A DNA stretch of 64,000 nt from Timema cristinae. Taxonomy: Eukaryota > Arthropoda > Insecta > Phasmatodea > Timematidae. How positions within the stretch are numbered: position 1 is the stretch's first letter; each line of letters opens with the position of its first letter. Location of the stretch: positions 31,580,061 to 31,644,060 of the forward strand of contig JBCFYV010000001.1 of the NCBI GenBank assembly GCA_039000515.1, in the 5' to 3' direction. Shown piece by piece: positions 1 to 12,880 of this stretch. Below the pieces are notes generated by a model. The model searched no databases. It was not told where the DNA came from and saw only the letters and a program-made list of their open reading frames with translations. Both the position numbers and the translations under genes were made by a program.

Positions 1-225
1 TGAATCTGACGCGTTGTGAACCATTTAAAAGAGGCTCATTAAGATCTTTGTGATTTTGTATAATTTTTAGGAGTTAAAATTTAAAATTTAAATATCGCAC
101 CAGATATTTACTTAACTTTATTCCCTAAATTTAAAACTGGATAGTCTATTCACTGGTGTGAATTCGACTATATGTAAACCTTTTAAAAGAGGCTCATTAA
201 GCTCTTTTGCAATTTTTGTAATATT
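1..225 (+). repeat. Two imperfect copies of a ~157-bp unit
   Basis: The motif TTTAAAAGAGGCTCATTAAG occurs near 26 and again near 182, each followed by a similar T-rich stretch, indicating a local duplication. The first copy may extend beyond the window. Confidence 0.6.
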
Positions 226-868
226 TCGTAATTTAAACTTTTGATCCTTTTGATTTTATTTGATCTTAATTCACTTAGAATTCACAATTCATTTAGAAAG
301 GTTTCTTTAAATAATAGCAACAATTTTGTTTATTTGACTGTTCTCTTCTAGACAAGTGTATATAATATAATGATATACCTTAAAAGTATAAAACGAACTG
401 CGTTTGTAATAAATTGCTATGATTTATTTGTTTTTCAACACACTTCAGTAAGATCTTCAAGGCCATGCAACTTGTTGTTTTAATGCCGTTTGTTACTTTG
501 AATAAATAATTTAAATATTTCTCTAGCCTGCAAATGTTTTATTTTTTCATATAATTTTTTGCTTTAGTTATCACCCCCCTCTTTTTTTAGTCTATTGTGG
601 CTGTAGCTAAATAGAGTGAGAATGGGGTGGTACAATATTATATATGTTTATAAATATATCACGTTCTCATTTGTATTACTCCAATAACTCTTTTTTCCTC
701 TTACAATGAAGTGTGGTGAGTTGCTGGGATTTATATTAATTATAGTCGAGTGTGGGGATTCGACGATTGCCGCTGAGAATTCACCTAGCTAGAGAAGGAA
801 TGAAAACGATGATCGTTGGAATATAAAAATGTCGTCAGTTGAGAATCAAATCCCAGCCTAGATCCCCA
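226..868. other. AT-rich stretch, nothing recognised
   Basis: AT-rich DNA with stops in all frames. I see no exon-like conserved peptide and no repeat shared with the rest of the window. Confidence 0.5.
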
Positions 869-1107
869 TTGGTGGTCTCGCAAACCTAACGTCACATTTA
901 TATAGTCTGATATTTCGCTGACGAGGTTGGGGTTTGTATCCCAGCTGGGTGTGAGCCTACTAATTATGGTTTTTCATAACTGCTTTACCAGTCTCCATCC
1001 AGTGATCGCATTTCCACCAAACTTTACATTCCTGAGCTGTACCTACCTAGTTAGTGTGATTAAAAGTAAGGATATGGCGGACGGGTAGTAAGACTTTGTG
1101 CGTAAAA
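869..1107 (+). mobile_element. SINE A, old copy
   Basis: A degenerate tRNA-like head (GGTGGTCTCGC, then GGGTTTGTATCCCAGCTGGG in the B-box region) is followed by the family A body. It ends in CGGACGGGTAGTAAGACT, the 3' tail shared by families A and B. Confidence 0.65.
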
Positions 1108-2712
1108 ATAAACAGCTTCTCAAGTAAGTCAAGCACGCCCGCACACACTCAACTATACCGATGAACACCCTTTTAACTTTTTTAAAACACTACACAAATG
1201 GTTCGTTCTAATAATAATAATAATAATAATAATAATTGTGTGGCTCAAAGCTTTTTTGTATGATTAATAATTTTGGCATAACATTGAACGTAAAATCACA
1301 AAATATTTTATAACAAGATATATCTAGATATTTTTCAGACCGATGTTAAATGAGCCATTTATCAAAACCTTCGGTTAATACGTCCCAGAGTCTTGAAATT
1401 AATTTGCTTGGTTAACCTTATACAACCAACGAAAAATCTGAAAATCTTACAATTTTAGTTGTTTTTAAATTATCTTTGTTTAATTTATATATTTTTTTAA
1501 ATGTTATTTTAAAATAATATCTAAGATAATAATATTAATGTACATAAAGGTAATAACATAGTATTTGATTATACCTTTCAAAAAACAATAGGTTATATTT
1601 GACAATTATTTGTTCAAATATTAATAACCCTCTTATAAGCCCTTACGCTAAATTTACTTTTTCTTGACTTCTCGAAGAGAGAAGTATTGTGATCTTCAAA
1701 GAAATCGAAAATCAAAAAAAGAAATCAAATTAATTTTTTTAAATATCCGTTCTAACGATTTTTACTAAATTTTGTATTTCGGCATTGTTTAACATTTAAA
1801 AATTCTAATTTTCCTTTTCCCGTGAAAATTACTTTAAGGACACTTTAGAGAAGTGGAAATTTCCAATTTTGATCATATATCCGCAACTATTTGAGCTAAG
1901 AAATAACTTATCATTGTAAAGTTGTTGTATCCTACTATTAAAAAAAATATTTTAATTTTCAATATATTTTTATAAAACCAATACTTTCTGAGCTTTAAGC
2001 AAACATATTAGTTTTTTTATGTAGTAGTAATTAGAATGTATGAAATTGATTGTTATGCTATTTTATGGACAGAAATGCTCCTCTTTTCTCAATGTTTCTC
2101 TAACATAGTAGCCTATATTATTAAATGTAAGCTCTTAGATGGAGTGTTTTTGCAACAGTGTGTATTATTTAGTTTCACAAATTTAACGAATTGTTGGTAA
2201 TTGTCTCTATTTTAAGACTAAGAGAGTCTTTGCGGTGCACCCTACAGTTTTCTCTCTCTCTCTCTCTCCCCCTAACATCGAACTTAAAGTCTAATAATAA
2301 ATAAGCTAAGCTATACATACAACACTAGTCTGTAAATAGCCCACACGCTGAGTTTAGCTGCTTGACAACATGTGCCTGCTTAAGCTCATGAATTAAGTAG
2401 GCCTACTATTTAGATACATGCACCTAGACTATGAAGCAGGATTATTCAGACGTCTTGTCCCTAAAGACTAATTTACTGTATTCGAGACGAAATAGGTAAT
2501 TTGCATGAAGAGCTACTTGACAAACGTCAAATAAACTGATACTACACACTTCTCGTTATAATTAAATCACTAAAGTAGTACATTTGCATAACTAATGGAA
2601 GTCATTAGTATTCTGGTTTAATTAAACTTTCGTGTGACAAAGTACATGTGTTTTGAACTACTTCAAATATGATGGTCTCCAAATTAAACAACATTAATTA
2701 TAATAAACCTGT
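1108..2712. other. AT-rich stretch with two microsatellites
   Basis: Contains an (AAT)n tract at about 1211-1237 and a (CT)n tract at about 2253-2268. No coding potential was recognised. Confidence 0.5.
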
Positions 2713-2958
2713 TTTGGTGGCCGCATGGAATAAATTATCCCTCCCTCGAAAAGACTAGACTGCCGGTGACAGGGAGACCGGATTTGAATCTCGGTTGGGT
2801 GTATTGACTTTTTTCTAAAATTGTTTTCCATTCTCCCTCTTTGTGAGTGCGGGTGAGTTTCCTTTAAATTTAACCTTTCTCATCTCTAACTCACTTGCAT
2901 AATTAGTACATATGAGTGAAACCTGAACAGCTACTAAGACGCGATGCTAAAAAAAAAT
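2713..2958 (+). mobile_element. SINE A
   Basis: Pol III A-box-like TGGTGGCCGCATGG and B-box-like GATTTGAATCTCGG are followed by the family body (TTTTCCATTCTCCCTC). The tail reads CTACTAAGACGCGATGCTAA and runs into an A-rich end. Confidence 0.8.
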
Positions 2959-3189
2959 ATTATGCAGAGTATTGAAAATGGTCTAGACATAAACACATTT
3001 ACTAATATTTATAAAAACACATATACTAATGTTGATACAAACTATCACATTAAAATATATATTTAACTATACAAGACCTGGAATTGCGCGTTTTATTCAC
3101 TTAACAACGCTTGTCCTGGTACAATTATGACCTTCAGCTTCATCGAGTCGTTAAATTGAGCGAAACAGCATCAAGGCATAACCTTTGAA

Positions 3190-3970
3190 AACTATCTATC
3201 TTCCTCTCATATAAACATAATATAACAAACTATATCTTCCTCTCATATAAACATAATATAGCAAACTATCTATCTTCCTCTCATATAAACATAATATAGC
3301 AAACTATCTATCCTCCTCTCATATAAACATAATATAGCAAACTATATCTCCTCTCATATAAACATAATATAGCAAACTATCTATCCTCCTCTCATATAAA
3401 CATAATATAGCAAACTATATCTTCCTCTCATATAAACATAATATAGCAAACTATATCTTCCTCTCATATAAACATAATATAGCAAACTATCTATCCTCCT
3501 CTATAAACATAATATAGCAAACTATATCTTCCTCTCATATAAACATAATATAGCAAACTATCTATCCTCCTCTCATATAAACATAATATAGCAAACTATC
3601 TATCCTCCTCTCATATAAACATAATATAGCAAACTATCTATCCTCCTCTCATATAAACATAATATAGCAAACTATCTATCCTCCTCTCATATAAACATAA
3701 TATAGCAAACTATCTATCCTCCTCTCATATAAACATAATATAGCAAACTATCTATCCTCCTCTCATATAAACATAATATAGCAAACTATCTATCCTCCTC
3801 TCATATAAACATAATATAGCAAACTATCTATCCTCCTCTCATATAAACATAATATAGCAAACTATCTATCCTCCTCTCATATAAACATAATATAGCAAAC
3901 TATCTATCCTCCTCTCATATAAACATAATATAGCAAACTATATCTTCCTCTCATATAAACATAATATAGC
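3190..3970 (+). repeat. Minisatellite, 21 units of 36 or 38 bp
   Basis: Each unit contains CTCTCATATAAACATAATAT followed by AGCAAACTAT. Two length classes alternate: 38-bp units (CTATCTATCCTCC) and 36-bp units (CTATATCTTCC), a 2-bp CT/TC difference. One shorter unit lies near 3495. Homogeneity is highest in the middle, as expected after recent expansion. Confidence 0.95.
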
Positions 3971-4700
3971 TGCAACTAATGCCAAAATAATGCTAGCATA
4001 TTAAAAAGCTAGTCTAGAAGAGAAAACGGTGACACAATTTATATTTCCTGGCAAAAAACATTGGCTTTCACCCGATCTACATCCGAAAATAAGTAATATT
4101 ACTAAACCAAAGATAAAACTTAATAATTAAAAAAAAACACATCTAAAACAAGCAATTTGAATCTCCTTCTAAAATTAATTGTTCGCCAAAAAATTGAGGG
4201 AGAAAAACAGCAATCCATTTGGAAAGAGAAGGAATATTTTATCCTAACAATAGTTTTATATGCTTCTACACTTAAATAAAATACTATAAAATATAATGTT
4301 ATATTTAGTTTTTGTTGCCTTATTGACTTTATACATTCACTCTTTGCTGTTGTAGCTCATTCACTCTAAAACAACGAACTAAAAGTCAATTATTTCTTCC
4401 TTTAATATGGACTACGCTCTTATATTTTGTATAATGTTTCTAAAATGTTAGTACAACACACCAACTTTGTAGTTATTTTGGATTAATTTTGCTTACAAAA
4501 GATTGAGTTGAAGGCTAATAATGTGCAAATAATTAATTATCATGACTCTATATGTTAGTGTAAAAGTTTCCCCTCGACTAAATAATAAATCAAAATTTGA
4601 GAATCAAGCTTCTCTGTCTCTATTTAAAGTCCATATTGAAAGATCACCTGCAGAAGTAGTAGTCTACTTCCAGTACTGTAAATTCACCTTGAAGGCCCTT
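3971..4700. other. AT-rich stretch after the minisatellite
   Basis: No repeat or coding signal recognised. The longest open frame (4542-4730, 62 codons) has no resemblance to a known protein and reads as chance. Confidence 0.5.
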
Positions 4701-4702
4701 AA

Positions 4703-5223
4703 TCACCTTATTGTGTCGACGAGTTTATAAACTCCAATAATAAAAATAAAATGCATCCTGCGTGGCCGCGAGAAGCAGGGCTGTATCTTACGGGTAGGGT
4801 GGTTGTGGGCTGTTGAAGAGAGTTGTCCGCCGCTGTATTTCAGAAGCACCAACCGCACGGACGGCTTGACTAGGTGGAGCTCTTTCCTTCCAATTTGATG
4901 GAATTCAGGGCATTCATAACGATCCCTGAAGTTCGAGGTAGTGTTTGTGCACGCTCCTCTCCTTCCTCTCACCGCGATGAGGTGGTGTGGACCCTGTAAC
5001 CCCTCCCTATCCCCCCCTTTAGGGTTGATTGGTCCCTTTCGGCCGTGTTCGTGAGATATCTAAGCTCGTCTTCGAAGGACGAGGTGGTAAGAGTTCGCCA
5101 ACTGCAATTTCAGGGAACTTGCACGTCTGCCAAGATCAACTTAGCGTATATTACATTCAGTTGAAGAGAACTATGATGCGGATAGAGAGGTGGGGGGGGG
5201 GGGGGGTAAGGTTAAATAGTTGA
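4703..5223. other. GC-richer block, unrecognised
   Basis: About 500 bp with clearly higher GC than its flanks, including a C-run and a G-run at about 5191-5206. It holds an 89-codon open frame on the minus strand (4703-4972) and a 64-codon one on the plus strand; neither shows a domain I recognise. It could be an old element, a regulatory region or a distant exon. Confidence 0.35.
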
Positions 5224-5230
5224 GGAAGCT

Positions 5231-6084
5231 CGCGGACTGAATGATGAATTAAGTCCGATCTGTTTTTGGGAACCTCCTTCTTGCGCACCAAGGAGTCGTT
5301 GTAAAATTGGTTTTTGTCTTACTAACACTGTAATATTAATTTTAGGAATATCTTTACATATTTTCAACATTCTATGAAATTCTTATTAGATTTTGGAAGC
5401 GTTGATGGGGTGTAGAGAACATGCTTTGAAAACTATTATTACATCTTAGGTGTGTGTCCTAATTTGTTTCCGCATTTCATTAAGACCCCCAGTGCGTTTT
5501 CCCCCCCGACCCTTAAAACAAATTGGGCCAGATAGCATTTGACCATGTCAAACGCGAGCTTTCTCGATTATTATAGATAGGCCCTCTGATTTTTATAGTT
5601 TGATTTGACGGCCGACGTGTCATCACTAGCCACTGCAATCATCTTTAGAATCGAATCTAGTGCTTTTCACAATATGTAAACTAGAGGAATTCTTACCGAT
5701 GCCAAATCGCAATCTTCATTGTTGTCACACGCTTAAAAATCATTGCTCACGCAAATAAATAGAAACATAGGCCGACGAAAGCCTGTGCAAGCTTTATCTA
5801 CAAACATAACAACTTAACTTCAAGTCGCTAATTTACTCTTAATCAAAGGGATTTTATTTATTTAAATTATTTATTTTAGAACTTTAAAGTATCTGAGGAC
5901 CACAGTTAAATCCACGAATGTAATCGGCTAATATTTCTCAAACAATGCAAAAACGAGAGCAGGTTAATGAAAACTGTGAATGAAATAAGAAGTGTTAAAT
6001 TTAAACAAGTTTAGCAACAAACATAAACAATTTTTCCTATTAAAATACACGTCAGTATAATACAGCAGATGTGAGGAAGAAATT
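5231..6084. other. AT-rich stretch, nothing recognised
   Basis: No tRNA-like head, terminal repeat or open frame of note between the GC-rich block and the 54-bp array. Confidence 0.45.
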
Positions 6085-6484
6085 AAACATGAACATCATT
6101 TGGAGGTTTCCCACTCAAGTCAAAACTCTACGTTTCTCGGATATAAACATCATTTGGAGCTTTCCCACTCAAGTCAATTCTCTACGTTTCTCGATATAAA
6201 CATCATTTGGAGCTTTCCCACTCAAGTCAAAACTCTACGTTTCTCGGATATAAACATCATTTGGAGCTTTCCCACTCAAGTCAAAACTCTACGTTTCTCG
6301 GATATAAACATCATTTGGAGCTTTCCCACTCAAGTCAAAACTCTACGTTTCTCGGATATAAACATCATTTGGAGCTTTCTCACTCAAGTCAAAACTCTAC
6401 GTTTCTCGGATATAAACATCATTTGGAGCTTTCTCACTCAAGTCAAAACTCTACGTTTCTCGGATAGAAACATCAATTTTACTA
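6085..6484 (+). repeat. Minisatellite, seven units of 54 bp
   Basis: Units contain CATCATTTGGAGCTTTCCCA and CTCTACGTTTCTCGGATATA. Spacing is 54 bp except for one shorter unit near 6190. As 54 is divisible by three and the unit lacks stops in two frames, the array makes two overlapping open frames (131 and 86 codons) with an 18-residue repeat. These look like by-products of the array rather than a gene. Confidence 0.92.
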
Positions 6485-8716
6485 CATTAGATTAATTTTA
6501 CAAGAAACCTTGCCGTAAAAAGGTCATCTAAAGCCGCCAACTGTAAACACATATTTTATAATATCGCAGAGTGTCGAAATCTTGGCCATCGTTAATATTT
6601 TTTTTTGTACTTTGATTTACGCAAGTGGGGATATTACCGTCTGGAGACGCCCTTGTGGCAAACTCTTAATTCTCCTTAGCCCCCATTGCTATCTGAAGAT
6701 TGCATCTTAGCCTCAACAATATTCTTGAGTCCTTCAATGCCTCAACGATCTCGACCATGACAGAGGCTACTTATAGAATTAAATCGACTGAGATAACTTA
6801 GTGGGAGTACATTTTCTAACAAACATGTCGGGTTTATTTGACGATTCCTTGGATGTTGTTTTCCCCCATCTAAGGGGGCTTTATTTTACGCGTGGCTATC
6901 TTCAAGTTGCCTGGTTGTTGTCTAGCCCACCACTGCTGCTCCTGATTAGAGTGTGCACTCCAGTACGTCCTTCTAAGTAGTTAGGCGAAGATTACAAGTT
7001 TCGGAACTGTGGCTACCAACTTGTGATCCCTTCTCATTCGAAGTTGACTTAGCAACTTCTTAAGCTGGGCGAGAGGGCTTCCGGCGGGAAATTGGTTTCG
7101 AGTTGAATTAGTTTCATTTGTATTATGTGTAATGCTTTCAAATGGACATGGGTTGTTTAAAAACAACTTTGTGCGTAGCAGTTAGATAAACAATCCAACT
7201 TTAAGTTTATTGATTAACAAGTTCACCCAAAAGCATGCGGGACAGAAACGTAGGCACCTGATCAGTAATAAAACAATCACTAGATTTCAGCGCTATACGC
7301 TTGGCACCAGTTGAAGTATTTTAAGCTTTGTCCGCTCTACTCCACAACGCGTAAAATTCAGTCAGCACATCACCGTAAAACACATTTAGAATGGCGATAA
7401 CCTAAAATACCTGTTTATCCACTCGACAAAAATTTTTGTTGGTGATCATGCGTCTCTCGTTGGCATCAAAAAGCGGCTTGATTCAAAGCTGCGTCCAGAC
7501 TAGCGTGCCTATCATCGGGATGGACCGCGCCTAAAACTGCGAGCACGTTAATTAGCTACGCCATTCATAAATATGTTATCTCTTTTAGGCGAATATGTGA
7601 TTGAATCTTAAGTAAATACGATTATTACCGTTTTGTTATCATTGTGTATCTGCCTACGAAATCGTAAAACACATTTTTAAGCTTAATCTTTTGATCGAGA
7701 AACTCATCATGCGCTTTCTAAAAATATTACTGTAATACATTACGCATATTACAAACTAGCTTTACTTAGGATGATACGCCTATTACTTCACACCCCAGGC
7801 CTAGTGTCTAGATAGTTATTAATTGAATAACAATGTCCCCAACACTTTTGATTTACTATTCTAAACACGGAGATGATCTGCATCAGTTTAAAGCTTTGTG
7901 AGGGAACACAGTCACCTCGATAAACTAATAAAAATATTGTCATTCACAGTTTAATCTCTTTCATAAAAAAAAGTGTTTTCTATGAATTCACGTAATATTA
8001 ATATTTCTTATGCACCGCGTCTTAAAACACATCTTGTCCATCCGTATTTAATTACGCCAATAAGCTAGAGATGATCACATAAAATTTATAGGAAAAGTAC
8101 CATAACATTTGCTTAGAGATGTGGTAAACCATTAGGGATAGGAGTAACCCCAATACACTTGGCTGGGATTCGAAACGTGACCTCTTCGTCACCGGCACAC
8201 CAGACTAGATGAATTGACGTTTAGTCCGTACTTCCAACGATGCGAGTAATCTTTATATCACTAGTGCATTAATTATTAGAGATGGGACAATACCAGTTTT
8301 TTGATTCCGATTCCCTATTGTGGAATCTCTTTTATCCGTCTTAATTAGGACCGGGTGTCATCCGGGTTAGCGAAAATCTCGATAATCCGGAAACTATATG
8401 AAAAATAGATATATTATCACAACTAACCATTTATTTTCACATATTGCGGTACAGTTGTAGTACATTACAGTACTCATCCTGCGACTACATTATCATAATT
8501 AATTAATGCATTTCATAGGAGTTTAAAAAATAACACATCAATTATTCGGTCCATAAAAATCTGTTGCAAAAAATTAATCAATGTGAAATTTCATTCCGAC
8601 CAGAAATCCGGGTCATTGAGGGCCGGATGGACGGAGATCCATTGTACGTAAAAAATAAGATTTTCCTAGTCAAAATTAATGTCTGCAAAGAAAATACTAT
8701 AGGAATTTATAGCCCG
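6485..8716. other. 2.2 kb without recognisable features
   Basis: Mixed-composition intron sequence. The longest open frame is about 61 codons (6981-7166, minus) with no conserved motif. No member of the repeat families found elsewhere was seen here, so it may be older intron sequence. Confidence 0.45.
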
Positions 8717-8948
8717 CTTCGTTGGCCGTATAGTTTTAACGCGCTACTATCGCATTTGACTTGACTAGAGGTTCTAATCCCGGTTGGGTGTACTGAGGGT
8801 GGCTTTTCCAAAACTGTTTTCCGCTTTCCCTCCACGCAAATGCGGGTACACTACCTATAAATATAACTTTCCTAAATCTAAAATCATTAGCGTAATTACT
8901 ACAAAAGCGTATAACTCGAACCGGTAGTAAGACGCGGTGCTAAAAATA
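8717..8948 (+). mobile_element. SINE A
   Basis: Head CGTTGGCCGTATAG, B-box-like GGTTCTAATCCCGG, then the diagnostic body TTTTCCGCTTTCCCTCCACG. It ends with GGTAGTAAGACGCGGTGCTA, a perfect match to the common tail. Confidence 0.85.
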
Positions 8949-9511
8949 AATTATGGTTTTGGAAATTTCTGTAGAAATAAGGGTAGAATTAAAAAAGGTT
9001 TTTTTATTATTTATTGGGATATTTTTAATGGTTTAGATGCTAAAAAAATGTTCCAATCTGGGACGAAATGTTGACAAGTATAAGAGTAGCTCTTTCGACA
9101 TCCTTCAAATAGGCTTTCCTTTTCTTTTAATACTTTCCCAGTTTTAATGATATTGCGAGATAAAATAACTTACCTTCTCAAGTGCGAGGGATAAAAATCT
9201 CATGAGCTGTAAAAATCAAATCTTATTCTATTGCGAATGATACTTTACTTTTGACAATAAGCCAGAATTAATATTTAGTGCTTTCGTAAATGTTATCTTT
9301 GAGAGTATCCGCAGATATATAAATGGATTTATCCTTCACTAAGGAATAATGTTTCAATCTTTGTTAAGTTTTGAGCAAATATCTGGCAGGAAGACTAATT
9401 CAAAGTATCAATAACTTCCATCAACGAACTTGTCTGTAAAAATTAGGGTTTTCCATTTCATTTAAAAAAATTCTTTTATGGTGGTAGTGCAGCTAAATCG
9501 AGAAAAGGACA
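8949..9511. other. AT-rich spacer between SINE and MITE
   Basis: No distinct element seen; T-rich and A-rich runs dominate. Confidence 0.4.
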
Positions 9512-9815
9512 CTAGTTTTTGTATCAAAACTTTTTTTTATCAAAATAAATAAAATATTGGTTCATTACAAACATAAGGGTTTAATTTTCTTCACACGATG
9601 ACTTGATTAGTTCTGGAATATCTGTCAAGGATGTTCTGGAATTTAATGACAACTTTTTCTCTTCATTTAAAAAGTTTCTCGTCTAATACTGCTATGCTCA
9701 TGCCAAATATTCAACAACTGTTGATATCACTATGTGAATAAAATTAAGCTCTGTGTTTATACTGGAGCAATATTTTATTTATCTTGGCCAAAACAATGTT
9801 AAGCATAAAATACTG
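9512..9815. mobile_element. Palindromic MITE (CAGTTTTTATGGCAAAAC family)
   Basis: Left end CTAGTTTTTGTATCAAAACT mirrors the right end. Internal halves mirror each other too: ATATCTGTCAAGGATGTTCT on one side and its degenerate complement on the other. Relatives lie at 56499-56800 and 58895-59292, with fragments near 12211 and 29209. Confidence 0.75.
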
Positions 9816-9984
9816 CAAAAACACTGCTCTTTCCTAAAATGCCCCTGTGATAGATTTATTAGCTACATCCCAAAACACTTTAAATATACGTTTCTATTAC
9901 GATTTCATGTATATGTTCATAGTTGTGCTTTTATTTTCTTCGACAGGAATTGGAACATTGATAATAAAACCTTACATTTTTTTC

Positions 9985-10215
9985 GCATAGGTGGGCACGT
10001 GGTCTAAGTCGTCATCCTCATCTGGTCTTATTTGCCAGTGATGAGCAGGTCGGCGCAAGGACCCAGGCTCGGTGTGCTGAGGATGATTTTTCTTAAATGT
10101 TTCCCACCCCTCTTCCCCATATTGACACATTTTTATATAACTTCTACCTTTCTCATCGCTACTCCATCCGGTAAATATGTGGTTAGACCGGACGGTTAGT
10201 AAGATGCGATGCATG
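9985..10215 (+). mobile_element. SINE A, divergent
   Basis: Head GTGGGCACGTGGTCTAAG followed by GTGTGCTGAGGATGATTTTT. The tail reads CGGACGGTTAGTAAGATGCG. The middle is diverged. Confidence 0.75.
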
Positions 10216-10693
10216 TAAAAAAAAAATTTATTTGGCTATCTCTTTTGACTTGATAGTAGTTCTGTAGTTCTCAACTCGTGGATAAACGCGTAAATTAGGT
10301 AGGTAATTTATAATATATAATCAGGCGTCGTATCGAGGTGCGGTATTATTTGGTCTCCATTAGAGAACAGTGGCAATGAGGCCAGTAAAATAATTTTACC
10401 ATGCTAAAAAAATAATCACAAAAAATGAACATTATTATTTTAAAATGTCAGATTTTTTTTCACTGTTCTCAATATTCACTGTGGTCAGTTGAAGAATGTA
10501 GAAAATCGCTTTCCGGTGCAATTTTTAGTTCGAGTTTAGTAGTGAATTTTAATATCACGCTTCATCGGCCGGGAAATGGGCTCTTAACATCCCGTGTGAT
10601 CTCACGGATAGAGCTTAACATAAATTGAAAATACGGCGAAGACGGTCTCGACTCAGCCCGATCCAAGTTTATTTTCTACTTCTTCTTTTATAA
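10216..10693. other. Spacer, nothing recognised
   Basis: Contains a 67-codon chance open frame (10425-10628) and a segment CATCGGCCGGGAAATGGGCT faintly echoed near 11825. Not assignable. Confidence 0.4.
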
Positions 10694-10943
10694 TCGCGTC
10701 TTACTACCTGTTCAGGTTGCACGCATCAGGTTACACGAATATATTATAATTACTTTAATGGGGTAGGGGTGAAGAAGGAAGTATTTTAGAAATAATTTAC
10801 CCGCTTTAGCGTGTAAGGTGAGAAAAAAATAATTTAGGGTGGAAAACCCATCAGATCTGGTCGAGATCTGAACCCCGATCTCCAGTCTCCAGCAGGTCAG
10901 TCTAACACTAGAGTGACGTATTAGACCATTCTAACCCCGAAGC
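10694..10943 (-). mobile_element. SINE A, minus orientation
   Basis: Starts with the complement of the common tail (ATCGCGTCTTACTACCTGTT) and ends with the complement of the head (GTGACGTATTAGACC, then ACCCCGAAGC). Confidence 0.8.
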
Positions 10944-11505
10944 TTGTAACCTGAATGTATAATTTTTTTTTCATTATACGTAGATAAAATGGAATTGGTG
11001 AAATTATTTGACTAAAACGGTGTTTTTAAGTATTCTATATACATTTGGATGACCACCCACCCACCCACCTTAATATACTTACCTATCTCTTTCCAGAAGC
11101 CGTAAACCATATCATTGTTGGCCAAGGATGTGCAAACTTACTTTCAGGAAGGCCAAATTAAAAAAAGAAAAGAAATGTAAACCAAATACTTTAATTCATT
11201 AATTTCTCTTCAAAATTCATTTAAAACAAAGATACACATAATAGACCGATATGAATAAGTTTGAATAAATCAAGAATGAAAAACAATCATCAACATTTTA
11301 GTGGTTTATTATGTTTTCAAGTTCGTTCACATGATTTATATGATGTGGGAAATGATTGAAACTGTGTTTATCAGACTTTGCTTACTAACCATATTTTAAG
11401 CGTTTCTCACTCACTTCCGGTACAAAATGTTGTTGACTTAGCTTGTCAATCTTGCACTCCTTAGCTATTTCACATTATATTTATATTTTTACCCGTATTC
11501 TTATC
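10944..11505. other. AT-rich spacer with a possible hAT-like end
   Basis: Near 11124 the phrase AAGGATGTGCAAACTTAC followed by GGCCAAATT resembles ends of non-autonomous hAT elements. No matching second end was found. Confidence 0.35.
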
Positions 11506-11506
11506 T

Positions 11507-11700
11507 GTGGCCCACTTATGGTCCGTGGATCACAATTTGAGAACCACTTTAGGCATACTATGCTGTGGTTTTTTAGCCAATGATTGGTTCGTGGATCACA
11601 GTATGAGAACTATTATAGACCTACTATATTTTTCTAGCTACTTATGGTTCATGGATGACAGTTTGAGAACCACTGCAGGCCTATTATATATATATTTTTT
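11507..11700 (+). repeat. Three ~68-bp tandem units resembling a hAT terminus
   Basis: Three diverged units each carry a version of GGTTCGTGGATCACAG and TTTGAGAACCACT followed by GGCCTACTAT. The phrase GAGAACCACT is typical of hAT terminal inverted repeats, so a transposon end may have been tandemly amplified. Confidence 0.6.
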
Positions 11701-11961
11701 AGAAGAGATTGTTTGAAAGTTAAAAATATCCCACTTTTACTTTTGTCAAGAAAATGATGCAAAATAACCCCACAATCGATAAGTTTTCTGATTCGAGCGT
11801 AACAGAGTATCTTATTTTCAGGTTAATCGGCCGTGAGATTGGCTCTTAGCGTTTCTCTTCATTCCCTCCTCTCTCCCTTCTCATGTTTTTATTCTTGCTT
11901 ACTTTTTATTCAACGACCTGTTGACTGAAGTGAACTGTAAACTTAAGAAATGGACCGTAGT

Positions 11962-12010
11962 GTACAGGGGTGGACCGGGCCACCGGAATCACGGGAGATT
12001 TCTTGGTGGA
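11962..12010 (+). mobile_element. Palindromic hAT-like terminus
   Basis: CAGGGGTGGACCGGGCCACC and TTTCTTGGTGGACCG form an imperfect palindrome. It resembles a widespread animal hAT terminus; the rest of the element was not delimited. Confidence 0.5.
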
Positions 12011-12627
12011 CCGTTTGGATTTGGGCTACTTTAAACTAAAATAAAGTTTTCCATTCAATTCTAAATGATTGTTTTTATTATATTTGAATCAAAAGTTTCA
12101 GTATGTCTGAGGGTACACAAAATATTTAATTTGTGAAAATATACAATGGCATTAAATGTAAAACCGTCCCTTCTATTCCCTTTCTTGGAGTTGTTTATAA
12201 ACATTTTTTTATATCACCATGGGAATAAAATTAAACTCTTATGTTTATACCGGAGAAATTTTAGAAATGTTCTTTACACTCATTCCCACCTTAAAATGAG
12301 TAGCTCTAGTGATAGTCGCTGAAAGCTAGTACGGTCTTTAATCGTACGCATATTTCACAAAAACTAACGCCTTCCGTATATGTGATCTGTCAGCTATAAC
12401 AGGTTTCTGGTATCAAAAAACTTTTAGAAATATAATATACATATTTTGTAATCAACAATGATTACATTTTACTGTATAATAGGTATTATTTTATATGTAT
12501 TTATACTAATATAAAAAAATTTACAGCTGCAGATCACATGACCTGAAGTATGGATATAAAAGTTATTTTAACAACTTTCGTAACTTAAAAATACAAAACA
12601 GATTTGGACTCTTAAGGCCATGTGCAA
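12011..12627. other. AT-rich spacer with MITE and dispersed-repeat fragments
   Basis: 12211-12275 resembles the right half of the palindromic MITE family. About 12520-12600 contains CTGCAGATCACATGACCTGA, a fragment of a dispersed repeat also seen near 15840, 40060, 50380 and 54660. Confidence 0.5.
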
Positions 12628-12880
12628 AAACGAAGCTGAGTGGGACAGTAGTGTGAGTGAGGTCGGGCCACTTCATAGACTGAGTAGGCCTCACGTGTGG
12701 TGCTACACTAAATACAAAACGACGACTAGCTATAGAACATTCGCGACCTTAGCTTACTTGGATGACAGCTCAAAAAGTTACTAGGGATAGTCTCTAATGT
12801 ATCGCTACGCCTACAGCTGATATCTGTCTCTTTGGATAGCCGTAATGAAAACAAATGGTAATTTATGAATGTGATAGTTG

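Noticed and set aside
3190..3970. CRISPR-like regular 36-38-bp repeats
   Set aside because: Units are directly adjacent with no unique spacers, and the host is eukaryotic; it is a minisatellite.
6100..6495. 131-codon frame with an 18-residue repeat
   Set aside because: It lies wholly within a 54-bp minisatellite; openness follows from unit length and lack of stops.
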